A stretch of 64,000 bases of DNA from Lentinula raphanica (GCA_027919835.1 JANVFP010000011.1:248001-312000), one strand, 5' to 3'. Shown: positions 34,401 through 46,376, counted from the stretch's first letter. Notes: generated by a model not told the origin, from the letters alone. Program-made: numbers and translations.

Positions 34401-34938
34401 ATAGAGAGTCTGTTGAGAAGGAGTTCAATACTTGGCTATCGGAGGGCATCATTACGGACCAGGATAGGCTTCACTCATTCGATTTGATAAGATTTTGGGA
34501 TAACATGAGTTTCTCTTCATATTTGGACAGGCCGCAGATACAAAGCTTACCTACTTACAGCCCCTCATTCAAACACAATTTCCCATTATCTTCTATCTTT
34601 CTCTTGATGTTCTTCCGGTACAAGCTTCTGCTGTACCTTGTGAGCATGCATTTTCATCTAGCAAAGAAACTGACTCCGCACGTCGCTCACGTCTATCGCC
34701 AGTACTGATGGAAGTCCTTCAGATGCTTAAGTCTATCTATCGATCCGACCGTTTGGATTTCACAAAAAGCTGGGTTACCAAGAGCTCAGAAATGGCTGAG
34801 GAGCAAGCGGATGGATTATGCACAGTCGGGAACATGAGTGTCATAGATATCAACAGCAAGACAATTCAGGAGTTGTTGATTGAGGGAAAAATGGGAGAGG
34901 TATCGCGCCTTATCGTAGAGTCACTTAAAACACCTTGA
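31412..34938 (+). pseudogene. hAT-3 transposase, nearly complete, multi-exon
   Basis: It starts at ATG 31412 with a ~200-residue Pro/Ser/Gln-rich leader, then a BED-type zinc finger (LICKWCSNSCVP ... NIRTHLKTHHYHEYH, ~32165-32340). A frame shift is needed near 32430 to reach LLVRWIVADDQSLNVVEC. The catalytic core follows: RISFTSDMWSN (first Asp), MITLDNASNNGTLM (second Asp), and DVDTRWSSTFLMIDRLLELY. The C-terminal hATC domain (SAVPCEHAFSSSKE ... LMEVLQMLKSIYR) comes near the end, with a stop at 34938. Introns have normal GT-AG sites. One TGA (33533-33535) stands directly before DVDTRW. With only one shift and one stop it was probably active recently. Confidence 0.8.
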
Positions 34939-35130
34939 TTCATTACTCAAGTCTCATAGCTACTAATACTTACACTACATGCAGGTGCTGCCTGATAATG
35001 ATCTCTCGGTACTTTGATATATATTACATGAACGGTTAAACTCGAGTTGGTTCGAGTTGAGTTGGCTTAGTAAGCAACTCAAGTTGCGACTCAACTCAAT
35101 CCGCGGCAACACTAATCCCTGCCATGGAGT

Positions 35131-35355
35131 CATCAGGAAAAGTACCCTTGGCCCAGGTAACCCAGAGACACCCCCCAAAACCTAGGCTCTCCCAAAGCAC
35201 CCAAAGAAATCTGAGGCAAACTCAGGCTTGCCCAGGCTTTTCCAGGCAAACTCAGGCTTGCTCAGGCTTTTTCAGGCAAATTCAAAGTTTTCAGACTGCT
35301 GAGGTTTTGGGGGGTATCTCTAGGCAACCTAGGCACCAGGTCAGTTTTGCTGATG
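35131..35355. mobile_element. MITE M5, M-family relative
   Basis: About 225 bp. Ends CATCAGGAAAAGTACC and, inverted, CATCAGCAAAACTGACC, then CAGAGACACCCCCCAAAACC paired with GGTTTTGGGGGGTATCTC. The interior has repeated TTCAGGCAAACTCAGGCTTG units. It is inserted beside the hAT-3 duplication in the hAT-2 transposase. Confidence 0.7.
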
Positions 35356-36247
35356 GACACCAACAGCAAATTTTTTGCTTTCAGAATTATCGACAACAAC
35401 ATTCTCTTGGCTCCTGTCTGCCATGCTCTTTCATTTGGCAAGAAGATGCTCAACAAGTACTATGAGTGAACCAATGATTCTTATATATCATATGATTATA
35501 GGTACGTACTGATTTCTTTTTGCTTGTTAACTGTGCTCATATTCTTTTTGGTGCTCCACCCTTCATATAAACTTGAATATTTCAACAATGCCAATTGGCC
35601 TCAAGCTTGGATCAACAGTGCTGTGGCTGTCACACAAGAAACTTGGGAGTGGACCTTCAAACCCACCAAGCTTCAACCCAGTATTGCTCATGCCTCAGAG
35701 GTACGTGGTTTTTCATGCTCGCTAGCACTGTATCCTCTAACATTATTTTTCTAGCTGGTGGCCTCTCAAACTTCCTCCAACTCCTTCTTCTCTCTGATGG
35801 CAAAACATACCCAAGTCCCAACACCATCCAACAACACTGATGAACTCAAACACTGACTTGCAGATAGCTGTGTACTGCCTATGGACCCACTTCAGTGGTG
35901 GCTTATGAATAGGAAAGTTTATCCTGACCTTGCTAAACTTGTTCTATTGGTTTATTCTGTCCCGGCCCAGGTGCATTTTTTTTCTTGCATCATACTATTG
36001 TTGCTGATCTATAGCTTTCTTAGCATCCTCTGTGGGTGTCGAACAATCTTTTTCTTGTGGCTGCATCCTCATATCTAACCTCTGCAACCATCTTTGTGCA
36101 TCCACTATCCAAGCACTAATGTGCTTTGGGGATTGGTCATGCAAGGACTTCTTTTTGAATGAGGACCTGGTTGCATTTTTACTTGACAACAATGGCGCTG
36201 ACAATGACGACGGTGAATTATTTGTAGACAATGATGAGCTTTTGTAG

Positions 36248-36417
36248 TTTTTGCTGTACATCTTTGAGTCACTTTGGGCAACTGGCCCATTTATTTTTGG
36301 TACTTTGTATTACTGTATAATGGCTGCTAGCTACATAGTGTACAAGTAATGAACTATACTCGGGAGCCAGGTTGGGCTGGCTTGGAGACCACCCGACCCA
36401 ACCTGAGATACACACTA
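36248..36417 (+). mobile_element. Right end of hAT-2
   Basis: Downstream of the hATC domain, a CCCGACCCAACC-rich subterminal stretch ends in GAGATACACACTA (36417), which reads TAGTGTGTATCTC on the other strand, a hAT-type tip. The matching left tip and duplication were not found. Confidence 0.5.
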
Positions 36418-36800
36418 TTGAATCTTGGTTGTCATCATTGTTGTTGTTGACATAGAATCATAATAGTGAGGAATCAAAGATAATCCTATAGCCAAGGCAA
36501 TGATCATTGAGAAAGACAAAGTTGAAACCACTGGCACATTGAATTGTTGCTTACAAGATGTGATCATGAGAAGGCACGTGACGTGTGTGGGGTGGGGGAG
36601 AGCTGGGGCAAGTCATATGGTCCCACTAGTCACATGGGTGATGGTAACTACTTAATACCATTTAATACTCATTGTTACACAAATGTGAAGATCAGGAGTT
36701 ATCTATGATCTACTTTTGGAGTTCAAACTCTCTTGGCATACTTCAGAAGGGATTTCCCAGTGACTGCCTACCTGTTTGTTCATGGACAACATAAAATATC
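36418..36800. other. Non-coding stretch before Gypsy-2
   Basis: Unique-looking DNA with a CACGTGACGTG motif near 36576. No gene or repeat is recognised. Confidence 0.4.
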
Positions 36801-36805
36801 TACAG

Positions 36806-37292
36806 TATTACGATTTCATTCTTTCCTATTGGTTAAGCGCCCGCTCTCGCATGTTCTCGTGTCATAGGCGCCCATATAACATATATTAATTCCTTTGTTC
36901 CCACTAAGTTAATTTCCGTTACTGTTACAGATCATTAATTACTTTCTTCTCGCATCCGCCAGAACAGTGACAGTTTACTCTCATATACCACATTGCCTTT
37001 GTATTAGCCTCACCAACTACTCATTGGATACATACGACTTTACTTATGGATACCTGTAGTTATATTTATTAGCCTTAAGGACTTGGTACGAGATAGTTCT
37101 CATAGCTTCATTTTAGAATACGTATATAAGATAGGGTATTTCATACAGTAGTCCTTAACTCTGATCTCGTCTATACTCCTCGGTAGCTAGACCTGTAGGG
37201 TTATCCCTTTGCTCCTTTATAAACCTCTCTCTGCTCGTTCTCTCTGTGTGACGCCTGGTCCTCATTTGTGAGAACTATCCGAGTCGCTGACA
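36806..37292 (+). repeat. Gypsy-2 left LTR
   Basis: TATTACGATTTC...GAGTCGCTGACA; the first TG has become TA. It has 29 bp (TTACTTTCTTCTCGCATCCG onward, ~36937) absent from the right LTR and is otherwise nearly identical to it. CGTATATAAGATAG (~37121) is a likely TATA element. Confidence 0.9.
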
Positions 37293-37819
37293 GAAGATCA
37301 GAGTTTCTACAAAACACCACCCGTCACACCTACCTTTGGTTATCGACATTTTGGTTGAGCCTTACGCTCCCACCACAAGCAAGTATCCTTCTATCTCTCC
37401 ATCTATCGCACACTTCCTTTTCCTCCATTTATTCCATTCCATTCATCCCCTTTCCCATAACTCGTCTGTGTTAAGGCCAGCAAGTCTATAGACGATAACC
37501 TAGTACATACCTACATCGGGATTTCGTGGTACGATCCAACTCGTGCTGACAGGAAAATACTGTCTACTGTGTGCCTGACTTCTACCAAGAAGTGTAAATC
37601 AGGGCAGTTAACAAAGGAACGAGTTCTTTCGAAAGAAAGTTCGATAGTAGGCGTTGGAAAAGAAGTCGGTTGTAGATTTGATCCGAGAGGCAACGTTGCG
37701 CGAGGAGCGAACGTAGACAGCCTTCTGGATTGACACATAAATCGACACGAGTTCTCGCTCTACGTCTCGCTTGAAATTCCTCATCCACTCTTACATCCAT
37801 TCAATACACATCACCCATC

Positions 37820-38860
37820 ATGTCCGAAACTGGTGGCAACCCAACCCAACCCCCACAGACTCCTGCTCCTGCTCCACCTCCTATCCTGAAACCCCTACTT
37901 GCTCCCCCTGATGTCTTCAATGGAGACTTTTCCAAGTTCCGAACATGGAACCGGACCCTTATATCATATATAAGGGAATTAGTCCAGACAAATCAGGTTA
38001 CCTCCGATAATCGAGCCATTTCCATCGCCCTTTCGTACATGAAAGGAGGAAGAGCAGATGACTGGGTAGATGTACTCATTGATGATCACTGTAACGAGCA
38101 AACAGGGGTCTGGAACATCACGTTCAATGATTTTCTCGATAAACTCAAAAAAGATTTCACCAGCGTCGCCAAAGAAAAGGAAGCCAGGGATAGGCTTAAA
38201 TATATCCGACAAGGAAAGACCCCAGCCGAGGACTTTTTCAAGGAATTCGAATTACTTGTCAAAGAGGCTGGGTATGACAAGGATGATGACTATGTCCTGG
38301 AAATCGCAGAAGGAGCCGTCGACCCTTCTATAATGAGTAGCCTCATCCAGAACCGTACCGAAGACTTTAGTTCATATAGGGAACTAAAGAAACTTGTCAC
38401 AGGAGCTGACAATCTTCGACGCAGATGGGCAGAACAGAAACGTGGCTATGGGTATTTCGGATGGAATGCCAACCCACAGGGGCAGAACCGTGGACAGTCG
38501 TCTATACAGCAGCAGTTTGGCCGACAGGAGCCGAAGAAATGGGACAATGGACGACTTGTGGGTTCTTTCCCTGCGGCCCGACGCGATGGCACCGGAATGA
38601 CCTTTGGAGGATCTGGACGACCAATGGACCTTGACCGTGCAAGGGCAAATGGTCTTTGCTTCAATTGTGGCGAACGAGGCCACATTAGTAGGAACTGCCC
38701 AAAGAAGGGCAAAGCAGTAGTTCGTAATATAGAAATAGGTAGCACAGACACAGACATTCGTAGCGTAGAAACTACTTCACCTAGTCTACCTACAGGATTC
38801 GATATGGAACAATTCACGGCCTTTGCCAATATGATGGGTTTTGTAAAAGCTCCCCAGTAA
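37820..38860 (+). CDS. Gypsy-2 Gag polyprotein
   Basis: An intact 346-residue frame. A Pro-rich N-terminus is followed by the retrotransposon Gag core (FNGDFSKFRTWNRTLISYI ... YMKGGRADDWVDVLID ... FKEFELLVKEAGY). A basic linker leads to a CCHC zinc knuckle, CFNCGERGHISRNC (near residues 280-293), that binds RNA. Gag forms the particle in which reverse transcription takes place. The stop is followed within ~40 bp by the pol frame, the usual arrangement in fungal Gypsy elements with separate gag and pol. Confidence 0.9.
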   Translation: MSETGGNPTQPPQTPAPAPPPILKPLLAPPDVFNGDFSKFRTWNRTLISYIRELVQTNQVTSDNRAISIALSYMKGGRADDWVDVLIDDHCNEQTGVWNITFNDFLDKLKKDFTSVAKEKEARDRLKYIRQGKTPAEDFFKEFELLVKEAGYDKDDDYVLEIAEGAVDPSIMSSLIQNRTEDFSSYRELKKLVTGADNLRRRWAEQKRGYGYFGWNANPQGQNRGQSSIQQQFGRQEPKKWDNGRLVGSFPAARRDGTGMTFGGSGRPMDLDRARANGLCFNCGERGHISRNCPKKGKAVVRNIEIGSTDTDIRSVETTSPSLPTGFDMEQFTAFANMMGFVKAPQ

Positions 38861-38901
38861 ATGTAGGTCTGGAGGAGCGTAGTAATTTAAATACTTCGGA
38901 T

Positions 38902-40304
38902 ATGGTAGATAGCAAGCTGGACTTCGTTATAACAACTGGTACTGTAGAAAAACACGCATCTACTTTTACCAAACTTATGAAATCCGAAGTAGATAGAAAG
39001 CCTACAAGATATGAACCCAACACAGTAGAGTGGACTGTTCAACGGCTCAGGGAAGGGAAACTCCCAAAAGCAGTTGGACTTTTAAGGGCCTGGATGCCAT
39101 CTTCGCGAGTCAGAGAAGCCTCGGAAGAAACAGTCACAGAAATACGCTCATTGAACTGGAAAAAAGCCGTAGAAGCTGTCAAAAGCCTTAAAGGCAAGAA
39201 AAGCTATGTACGCGGTACACGCGGAAAAAGCTTAAGGCTTCCAGTTATAGTCGAGACATTAGAGGACAACCGGCAGATAGTCACCCAAGGATTGCTTGAT
39301 AGTGGAGCTACGGGATCATGCATTGATTCCGAGTTTGTAAAACGACATAGAATTCCAACAAAGGATTTACCTATCAACACTCCTGTTTACAATGCCGACG
39401 GTACACTCAATGAAGCTGGTTCGATGTCGAGGTCAGGATGACAGTTGGAGACCACTCTGAGCGTATCCAATTTGGGGTCACTAGCCTTGGAGAAAATCAT
39501 ATCTTTCTGGGACTGGACTGGCTACGGCACCACAACCCTAGCATTGACTGGGTAACATCTGAAGTGATCTTCGATCGTTGCCCATCCCGTTGTGGATATA
39601 ATCCTCATTTTTGGACACCAGAAGATATTCAAACCAGAGCGATGCTTCAGGAAGGAGAACGACTGTTTCTGTTTGACTGGGATCGATATGTTGAAGAACA
39701 GATTGAGGAAGGAAAATGGACGAAGGAAAAGGCAGAAGAGGAGACCAGGAAACAGTTTGACACATCACAACCATATGTCAAGAAATATCCTGACGTATTT
39801 AGTCAAAAGGAATTTGACCAGCTCCCACAACGTTGTCCCTGGGATCATGCAATCGAGCTAACACCTGGTTCCAATCCTCTTGATTGTAAAATATATCCTC
39901 TGAACCCCAAAGAGCAAGAGGCTCTAGATGCATTCCTTGAAGAAAACCTACGCACCGGAAGAATACGACCTTCTACCTCCCCAATGGCATCCCCGTTCTT
40001 CTTTGTCAAAAAGAAAGATGGTACCCTCAGACCAGTACAAGATTATCGTAAACTGAATGAGATGACGATTAAAAATTGTTACCCCCTCCCTCTAATTCAA
40101 GAGTTGATTGATCGATTGAAGGGTGCCAAAATCTTCACCAAGATGGACATCCGGTGGGGATTCAATAACATACGAATAAGAGAAGGTGACGAGTGGAAGG
40201 CCGCATTTAGAACCAATCGAGGACTATTTGAGCCGACAGTCATGTTCTTTGGCCTGACGAACTCGCCAGCTACATTCCAAGGATTCATGAATCATATCTT
40301 ACGG
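38902..40304 (+). pseudogene. Gypsy-2 pol, first half: protease and N-terminal RT, frameshifted
   Basis: From about 38902, a Lys-rich spacer leads to the aspartic protease (QGLLDSGATGSCIDSEFV; active-site DSG). Near 39420 one base is missing: the frame carrying NEAGS ends at 39441, while the true continuation (DVEVRMTVGDHSER, then GLDWLRHHNPSIDW) lies one frame over. The RT then proceeds through the FVKKKDGTLRPVQDYRKLN and ATFQGFMNHILR motifs up to the P-D insertion at 40305. Confidence 0.88.
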
Positions 40305-42984
40305 CAGCTGATACTGTGAAGCTTTTGTAAAAAGGTCCGATGAGTTATCGAGGAACGTTTGAAAAAACCTGTGATAACTCGGAGGGGGCTCCGGAAATGG
40401 CTCCGGGGGGTGGTCATGCCTGTCACCACCTGTCACATGGGGCCTATATTTACTGTTTTGGGTAATTAATAATTATCCAGATATTAAATAAGCAGTACAT
40501 TTTCAAAAAAACCCGAAAATTTATTAAAAATCTAAAAAATCCTAAAAAAAGCCAGATTAGGTCAGATCAGGGTATGTAAGCAAATGACCTCATATGATCA
40601 AAAATGATGTAGGGTCAATATAGGTACTAAAAATAGCCCAAAAAATCACTAAAAATGCGAAAAATATTTAGGGATGGTATAGAGCCTATTGCAGGTCCAG
40701 GCCCATCAACATTACCAAAAAAGGAAAAAATTGATCATGATGTCATCTTGTAGCAAAAAATCTGAAAAAAATCATAAAAATAGTTAAAAAATTCAGGGGT
40801 GCCTTGTTGGCCCTGAAAATGCAAAATAAAAAAAAATACGCGACAAGTGTAAAAAATTTCATCACTCCAAATCATACCAAATCCACTATACAGTCCGAAT
40901 ATATGATGTATATGCTATTTTTAGCACCTCTAGCACCCTCAATCACTCAGAATAGCTTATATTACTTAAAAATTACACCAAACTGACAACATTGAGTAAA
41001 TATGATGTACATGATATTTTTAGCACACCTAGTATCCTTGAACACTCAGAACAATTTTTATTACTCAATATGTTCAGTACACTTGGTACTTATCACACCT
41101 AACATACTAAAACTTGGAACAGTAGTGATATGTATTATGTCTAACACAGTTGACAATAAATACTCAAAATAGTGTTATCAGTCACTATACTTAACACACT
41201 TAACAGTCAAAAGTTGGAACAATATTACTTGATATACATAACACACTCATTGTTATACTATAACACACTTATAACAACGAGTTTTGGGCGCTTATGGGCG
41301 CTTATTTGGTGTTTTTGAGTCGAAATTCATTAATAGCACACTCAATAATCTTTGGGTGGGCTCTATATTATGTCAGGATGTTGTCTATATCATATTCCTC
41401 TAGATATAATTCGGAGAACTTGAAAATACAACCTGTGTGGCTAGCTATACTGTGATCTTGTGTGATATAATAGTGTTTTATGTAAATGCCAATGCATATG
41501 TCCATGTAGTGCAAGTATACTGATGCTAGTACATGAGAAAAGCACTTCTACAGTCTACTGGCAGTGTCTGCACATGACTCAGATAGCTATTATAAAGGTT
41601 GGACACTGTGATACACATGTACATGTTTCATGTACACTATAGATGTCTACACTTACATGTAACAATAGATGTCATATTCAATGACCCCCATTACAGATCT
41701 CTTGGCTGTATCAGATAGAGTTAGCATAGAATAGGTTGTAGGATGACTCTTTTCATGACCCAGCAGCAGTTTGACTTCATAACATGGGTGTATGCACTGT
41801 CATTTACATAAAACAGTGGTATATCACAAAAAATCATAGCATAGCTAGCCCCACAGGTTGTATTTTCAAGTTCTCCGAATTATATCTAGAGGAATATGAT
41901 ATAGACAACATCCTGACATAATATAGAGCCCACCCAAAAATTATTGAGTGTGCTATTAATGAATTTCGACTCAAAAACACCAAATAAGCGCCCATAAGCG
42001 CCCAAAACTCGTTGTTATAAGTGTGTTATAGTATAACAATGAGTGTGTTATGTATATCAAGTAATATTGTTCCGACTTTTTGACTGTTAAGTGTGTTAAG
42101 TATAGTGACTGATAACACTATTTTGAGTATTTATTGTCAACTGTGTTAGACATAATACATATCACTACTGTTCCAAGTTTTAGTATGTTAGGTGTGATAA
42201 GTACCAAGTGTACTGAACATATTGAGTAATAAAAATTGTTCTGAGTGTTCAAGGATACTAGGTGTGCTAAAAATATCATGTACATCATATTTACTCAATG
42301 TTGTCAGTTTGGTGTAATTTTTAAGTAATATAAGCTATTCTGAGTGATTGAGGGTGCTAGAGGTGCTAAAAATAGCATATACATCATATATTCGGACTGT
42401 ATAGTGGATTTGGTATGATTTGGAGTGATGAAATTTTTTACACTTGTCGCGTATTTTTTTTTATTTTGCATTTTCAGGGCCAACAAGGCACCCCTGAATT
42501 TTTTAACTATTTTTATGATTTTTTTCAGATTTTTTGCTACAAGATGACATCATGATCAATTTTTTCCTTTTTTGGTAATGTTGATGGGCCTGGACCTGCA
42601 ATAGGCTCTATACCATCCCTAAATATTTTTCGCATTTTTAGTGATTTTTTGGGCTATTTTTAGTACCTATATTGACCCTACATCATTTTTGATCATATGA
42701 GGTCATTTGCTTACATACCCTGATCTGACCTAATCTGGCTTTTTTAGGATTTTTTAGATTTTTAATAAATTTTCGGGTTTTTTTGAAAATGTACTGCTTA
42801 TTTAATATCTGGATAATTATTAATTACCCAAAACAGTAAATATAGGCCCCATGTGACAGGTGGTGACAGGCATGACCACCCCCCGGAGCCATTTCCGGAG
42901 CCCCCTCCGAGTTATCACAGGTTTTTTCAAACGTTCCTCGATAACTCATCGGACCTTTTTACAAAAGCTTCACAGTATCCTGTG
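40305..42984. mobile_element. P-D: intact giant palindromic element, 2680 bp
   Basis: Left tip CAGCTGATACTGTGAAGC, right tip (reverse complement) CACAGGATACTGTGAAGC. The 7-bp duplication CTTACGG lies at 40298-40304 and 42985-42991. Same length, arms (~1.19 kb), loop (~41505-41790) and paired ORFs (40804-40986 plus, 42304-42486 minus) as P-C. Against P-C I see two compensating one-base indels (an extra A at ~40553, a missing A at ~41212) and very little else. It is inserted in the RT of Gypsy-2, about 12 codons before the YMDD box. Confidence 0.95.
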
Positions 42985-44011
42985 CTTACGGGAACTAGTC
43001 AATGAGGGGCATGTCATAGTCTATATGGACGACATTCTAGTTTTCACAGAGGATATAGAAAGTCATCGATCTATTGTAAATCGAGTTCTGGACATCCTAC
43101 GTCAACATAAACTATTCCTGAAACCAGAGAAATGTTCCTTCGAAAAAAGATCCATTGAATATCTAGGGATCATCATAAAGGACGGGACAATTCAAATGGA
43201 TCCAAAGAAAGTACAGGCAGTACGCAAATGGACTACACCCACCAAGAAACGAGATGTACAGCAATTTCTTGGTTTCTGCAACTTCTTCCGACGATTCATT
43301 CGGGGATTCAGTCAGATAGCCAAGCCTTTGACTCAGCTGACAGGCAATGCACCCTGGGAATGGTCAGATGCACAACAATCTGCTTTCGAAGATCTCAAAT
43401 ACAGAATTTGTGAACAAGTCATTCTTCTTATTCCTCATGATCATGGGAAATATCGACTAGAAGCAGATTCGTCAGACTATGCAAATGGCGCTGTTCTTTC
43501 ACAAAATGTCGATGGTAGATGGTGGCCTGTCGCCTTTAGATCCCGATCACTCAATGAAGTGGAACGAAACTACGAGATTTATGACAAAGAGTTGATGGCT
43601 ATTATGGATTCATTAGCTGACTGGCGTCAGTATCTGCTTGGTGCCGAAGAACCTGTCGAGGTATTCACAGATCATGCAAACCTTCAGTACTTCAAAAAAC
43701 CACAGAAGCTCAATCGTCGACAAGCACGTTGGGTACTGGAGTTGGCAGAATATAATATTCAACTGATTCATAAACCTGGACGCTCAATGACAAAGGCAGA
43801 CGCACTGTCACGGATGACAGGTCTTGAGACGGGTGAGAAAGACAATGAGAATATTACACTTCTGAAGCCAGAAATTTTCATTCGTGCTCTTGATCTCTCT
43901 GCACCGGAAGATCTACTTCTATCAGACATCAGAAGAAGCCGAAATCAAGTAGATCAGTTTGTGAAAGACAATCTTGATGCAAAAAATCCCGATTGGACGG
44001 AAACAGATTGA
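42985..44011 (+). pseudogene. Gypsy-2 pol, middle: RT catalytic box and RNase H
   Basis: It continues the RT after P-D: LRELVNEGHVIVYMDDILVF with an intact YMDD, then the thumb (FLGFCNFFRRFI), then RNase H (LEADSSDYANGAVLSQ, YEIYDKELMAI, FTDHANL). The frame ends at a TGA (44009-44011) in the spacer before integrase. The sequence directly after it (IVKWKERVYVP) is clearly the same protein, so the stop is a point mutation. Confidence 0.88.
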
Positions 44012-45505
44012 ATTGTCAAATGGAAGGAACGTGTTTATGTACCAAAAAACAGTGTTCTACGGTCCAAAATTATCACTCAGTACCATGACTCCTTACTCGC
44101 AGGACATCCAGGAAAGTACAAGACAATGGAGCTAATTACTCGAGACTACTGGTGGCCAGGGATCGTTCGAGATGTTGGGAAATATGTTGAAAGTTGTGAA
44201 AGATGCCAAGCCACAAAGTCCCATCGTACACGACCTGTTGGACGACTACATCCTCACAATATTCCAAATGAGCCATGGCAGGTTATTGGTACCGATATGA
44301 TCGGAGAGCTTCCGGAATCAGGAGGATACAACGCAATTGCAATCTTCATTGATCATTTTACCAAGCGACTCAGACTAGTTCCATCACATATGACAGTCAC
44401 ATCTGAAGGAATGGCAAAGATCTATCGAGATCGTATCTTTGCAATTCATGGACTCCCACGAAAAATTGTCCATGATCGAGGACCACAGTACCATTCACGA
44501 TTCATGAAAGAGTTGTATCGACTGCTAGGCATTGAACCGAACTTTACGACGGCATACCACCCTCAAACAAATGGTCAATCTGAACGAACGAACCAAGAAA
44601 TTGAACAATATCTTCGGTTGTTTGTTAACTACCATCAGAGCGACTGGCACGAGTGGTTACCATTAGCTGAATTCAGCTACAATGATAAAGTCCACTCTTC
44701 TACCAAAGTTTCCCCCTTCTATGCCGACAATGGACGACATCCATACAAAGGTACAGCCATACAACAGAATTCAGACAATCCCTCAGCACAGACATTTGCA
44801 AACAATATGCAGAAGATTAGAGAAGAAGCAAAGGCAGCGCTGACAAAAGCCAAGGAAGAAATGAAAAGGCAGTATGATAAGAGAAGAAGTGAAGGAGTAG
44901 AGTATCGAGTTGGCAATAAAGTTTGGTTGGAAGGGACCAATCTTTCAACAGATCGACCCATGAAGAAGTTAGGAGATAGGAGATTTGGGCCTTTTACGGT
45001 CTTAGAGAAAGTAGGATCCAGTTCCTATAAACTCAAAATTCCTCGAACGTGGAAACATATACATAATGTTTTCAATGAAGTACTCCTTACACCATATAAG
45101 GAGCCCTTATTTCCCACACAACCCCGTAATACACGTCCACCTCCAGTAATTGTCGGAGGAGAAGAAGAATTTGAAGTAGAGGAAATCCTAGATTCAAAGA
45201 AGGTTGGGCGAGGAATCAAATATAAAGTTCAATGGAAGGGGTATGGTCCTCACGAACAAACCTGGGAGCCACGATCAAACCTCACAAATGTGGATCAACT
45301 ACTGAAGGAATTTCACGAGAAAAATCCAACAAAGCCAAAGCCTGCTACTCTCCGATGTATTGAAATACCTATTTCCCAATTTCCAATAGAATTGTTGCGC
45401 CCCATACCCCCACCAAACACTACCTCCGTTCCTCCCAATATTCCCTCTGAAAATTTTCTTCTACGACAAGCACTTCGTGGAACTCGTGCCCTAAGGAGGG
45501 GGTAA
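44012..45505 (+). pseudogene. Gypsy-2 integrase with C-terminal chromodomain
   Basis: Open from 44012 to the stop at 45505. An HHCC zinc finger (YHDSLLAGHPG ... ESCERCQ) and the catalytic core with D, D and E (GTDMIG, VHDRGPQYH, NGQSERTNQ) are intact. A basic C-terminal domain leads to a chromodomain (EEFEVEEILDSKKVGRG ... YKVQWKGYGPHEQTWEP), whose aromatic residues for histone-tail binding are present. The domain itself is undamaged; only its link to the upstream pol is broken by the TGA at 44009. Confidence 0.88.
45490..45505 (+). other. Gypsy-2 polypurine tract
   Basis: The run AAGGAGGGGG and the two bases that close the pol stop stand directly before the right LTR, the expected plus-strand primer. 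Confidence 0.55.
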
Positions 45506-45963
45506 TGTTACGATTTCATTCTTTCCTATTGGTTAAGCGCCCGCTCTCGCATGTTCTCGTGTCATAGGCGCCCATATAACATATATTAATTCCTTTTTTC
45601 CCACTAAGTTAATTTCCGTTACTGTTACAGATCATTAATGACAGTTTACTCTCATATACCACATTGCCTTTGTATTAGCCTCACCAACTACTCATTGGAT
45701 ACATACGACTTTACTTATGGATACCTGTAGTTATATTTATTAGCCTTAAGGACTTGGTACGAGATAGTTCTCATAGCTTCATTTTAGAATACGTATATAA
45801 GATAGGGTATTTCATACAGTAGTCCTTAACTCTGATCTCGTCTATACTCCTCGGTAGCTAGACCTGTAGGGTTATCCCTTTGCTCCTTTATAAACCTCTC
45901 TCTGCTCGTTCTCTCTGTGTGACGCCTGGTCCTCATTTGTGAGAACTATCCGAGTCGCTGACA
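45506..45963 (+). repeat. Gypsy-2 right LTR
   Basis: 458 bp with canonical TGTTACG...CTGACA ends, followed by TACAG. It lacks the 29 bp present in the left LTR. Confidence 0.92.
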
Positions 45964-45968
45964 TACAG

Positions 45969-46376
45969 TATGCCTCAACAATTCTTGATTTATCAATCTA
46001 CAACAAACTTTGTTCCAATATGAAATATAAAATATTTATGTTGTATACTTATTCAATTACTGGGAAATAACAAGTAACTGCTTACATGCATTGTAGTACT
46101 TACTAGAAGCACAGTTCAAAGTGTTTGGCAGGTAATTACTAATTAGTGATTATGTTGCATGAATGCTTGAAAATTTCTTTTCTCTTATCAATCTTAGATC
46201 TCAGAGCTCTCACTGAGTCACTCCTTCTAACATTTCTCAACATGATGATGTACAGAAAATGAACTCATTTCAATCTGACATGATGACTTATAATCTTCCA
46301 TTGTGAGTAATACTAAATAGTACTACATCCAAGTTCATATATTTCATATGATACTGATACAAAGATTACTGGGTAA
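45969..46376. other. Non-coding stretch between Gypsy-2 and the helicase 3' end
   Basis: AT-rich, probably the helicase 3' untranslated and downstream region. No repeat or gene is seen. Confidence 0.45.

Larger units (their letters stand above)
30832..35114 (+). mobile_element. hAT-3: complete hAT transposon, 4283 bp
   Basis: Tips TAGTGTTGCCGCGATTTGAG (left) and, inverted, TAGTGTTGCCGCGGATTGAG (right), flanked by the perfect 8-bp duplication ATCCCTGC (30824-30831 and 35115-35122). Subterminal ACTCGAGTT repeats occur at both ends. It contains one transposase gene on the plus strand and MITE M4 near the left end. It is inserted in the hAT-2 transposase. Confidence 0.93.
29513..36247 (+). pseudogene. 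hAT-2 transposase remnant, interrupted by hAT-3 and MITEs
   Basis: Pieces in order: NTSMVEDLGNHLHHFLGKKM and FMHMVNLTAKGSF (29515-29640); an acidic piece up to MITE M3; NEMSAAERETWQHEVEPVKL (30170-30252); IATQWNSTFNMLITF (30550-30715); LKEATNFFLADSPSISTVIPA, ending at the hAT-3 insertion (30824); HALSFGKKMLNKYYE (35380-35466); a tryptophan-rich piece NANWPQAWINSAVAV; and the hATC domain (MDPLQWWLMNRKVYPDLAKL ... SSVGVEQSFSCG ... MCFGDWSCKDF), ending at 36247. It aligns piece by piece with the hAT-1 transposase but is a different, older element with several stops. The N-terminal part and left tip were not found. Confidence 0.7.
36806..45963 (+). mobile_element. Gypsy-2: Ty3/Gypsy chromodomain retrotransposon
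   Basis: The left LTR is 36806-37292 (487 bp), the right LTR 45506-45963 (458 bp), and the target duplication is TACAG (36801-36805 and 45964-45968). It contains separate gag, protease, RT, RNase H, integrase and chromodomain. Palindrome P-D interrupts the RT. One frame shift (~39420) and one TGA (44009-44011) break pol. It lies 409 bp beyond the 3' end of the helicase gene. Confidence 0.93.

Noticed and set aside
36567..36600. CACGTGACGTG as a promoter element
   Set aside because: A lone E-box-like motif with no gene downstream before Gypsy-2; no support.
44009..44011. TGA in Gypsy-2 as a programmed readthrough signal
   Set aside because: It lies in the spacer between RNase H and integrase, not at the gag-pol border where readthrough is used, and pol already has a frame shift upstream; simple decay is more likely.
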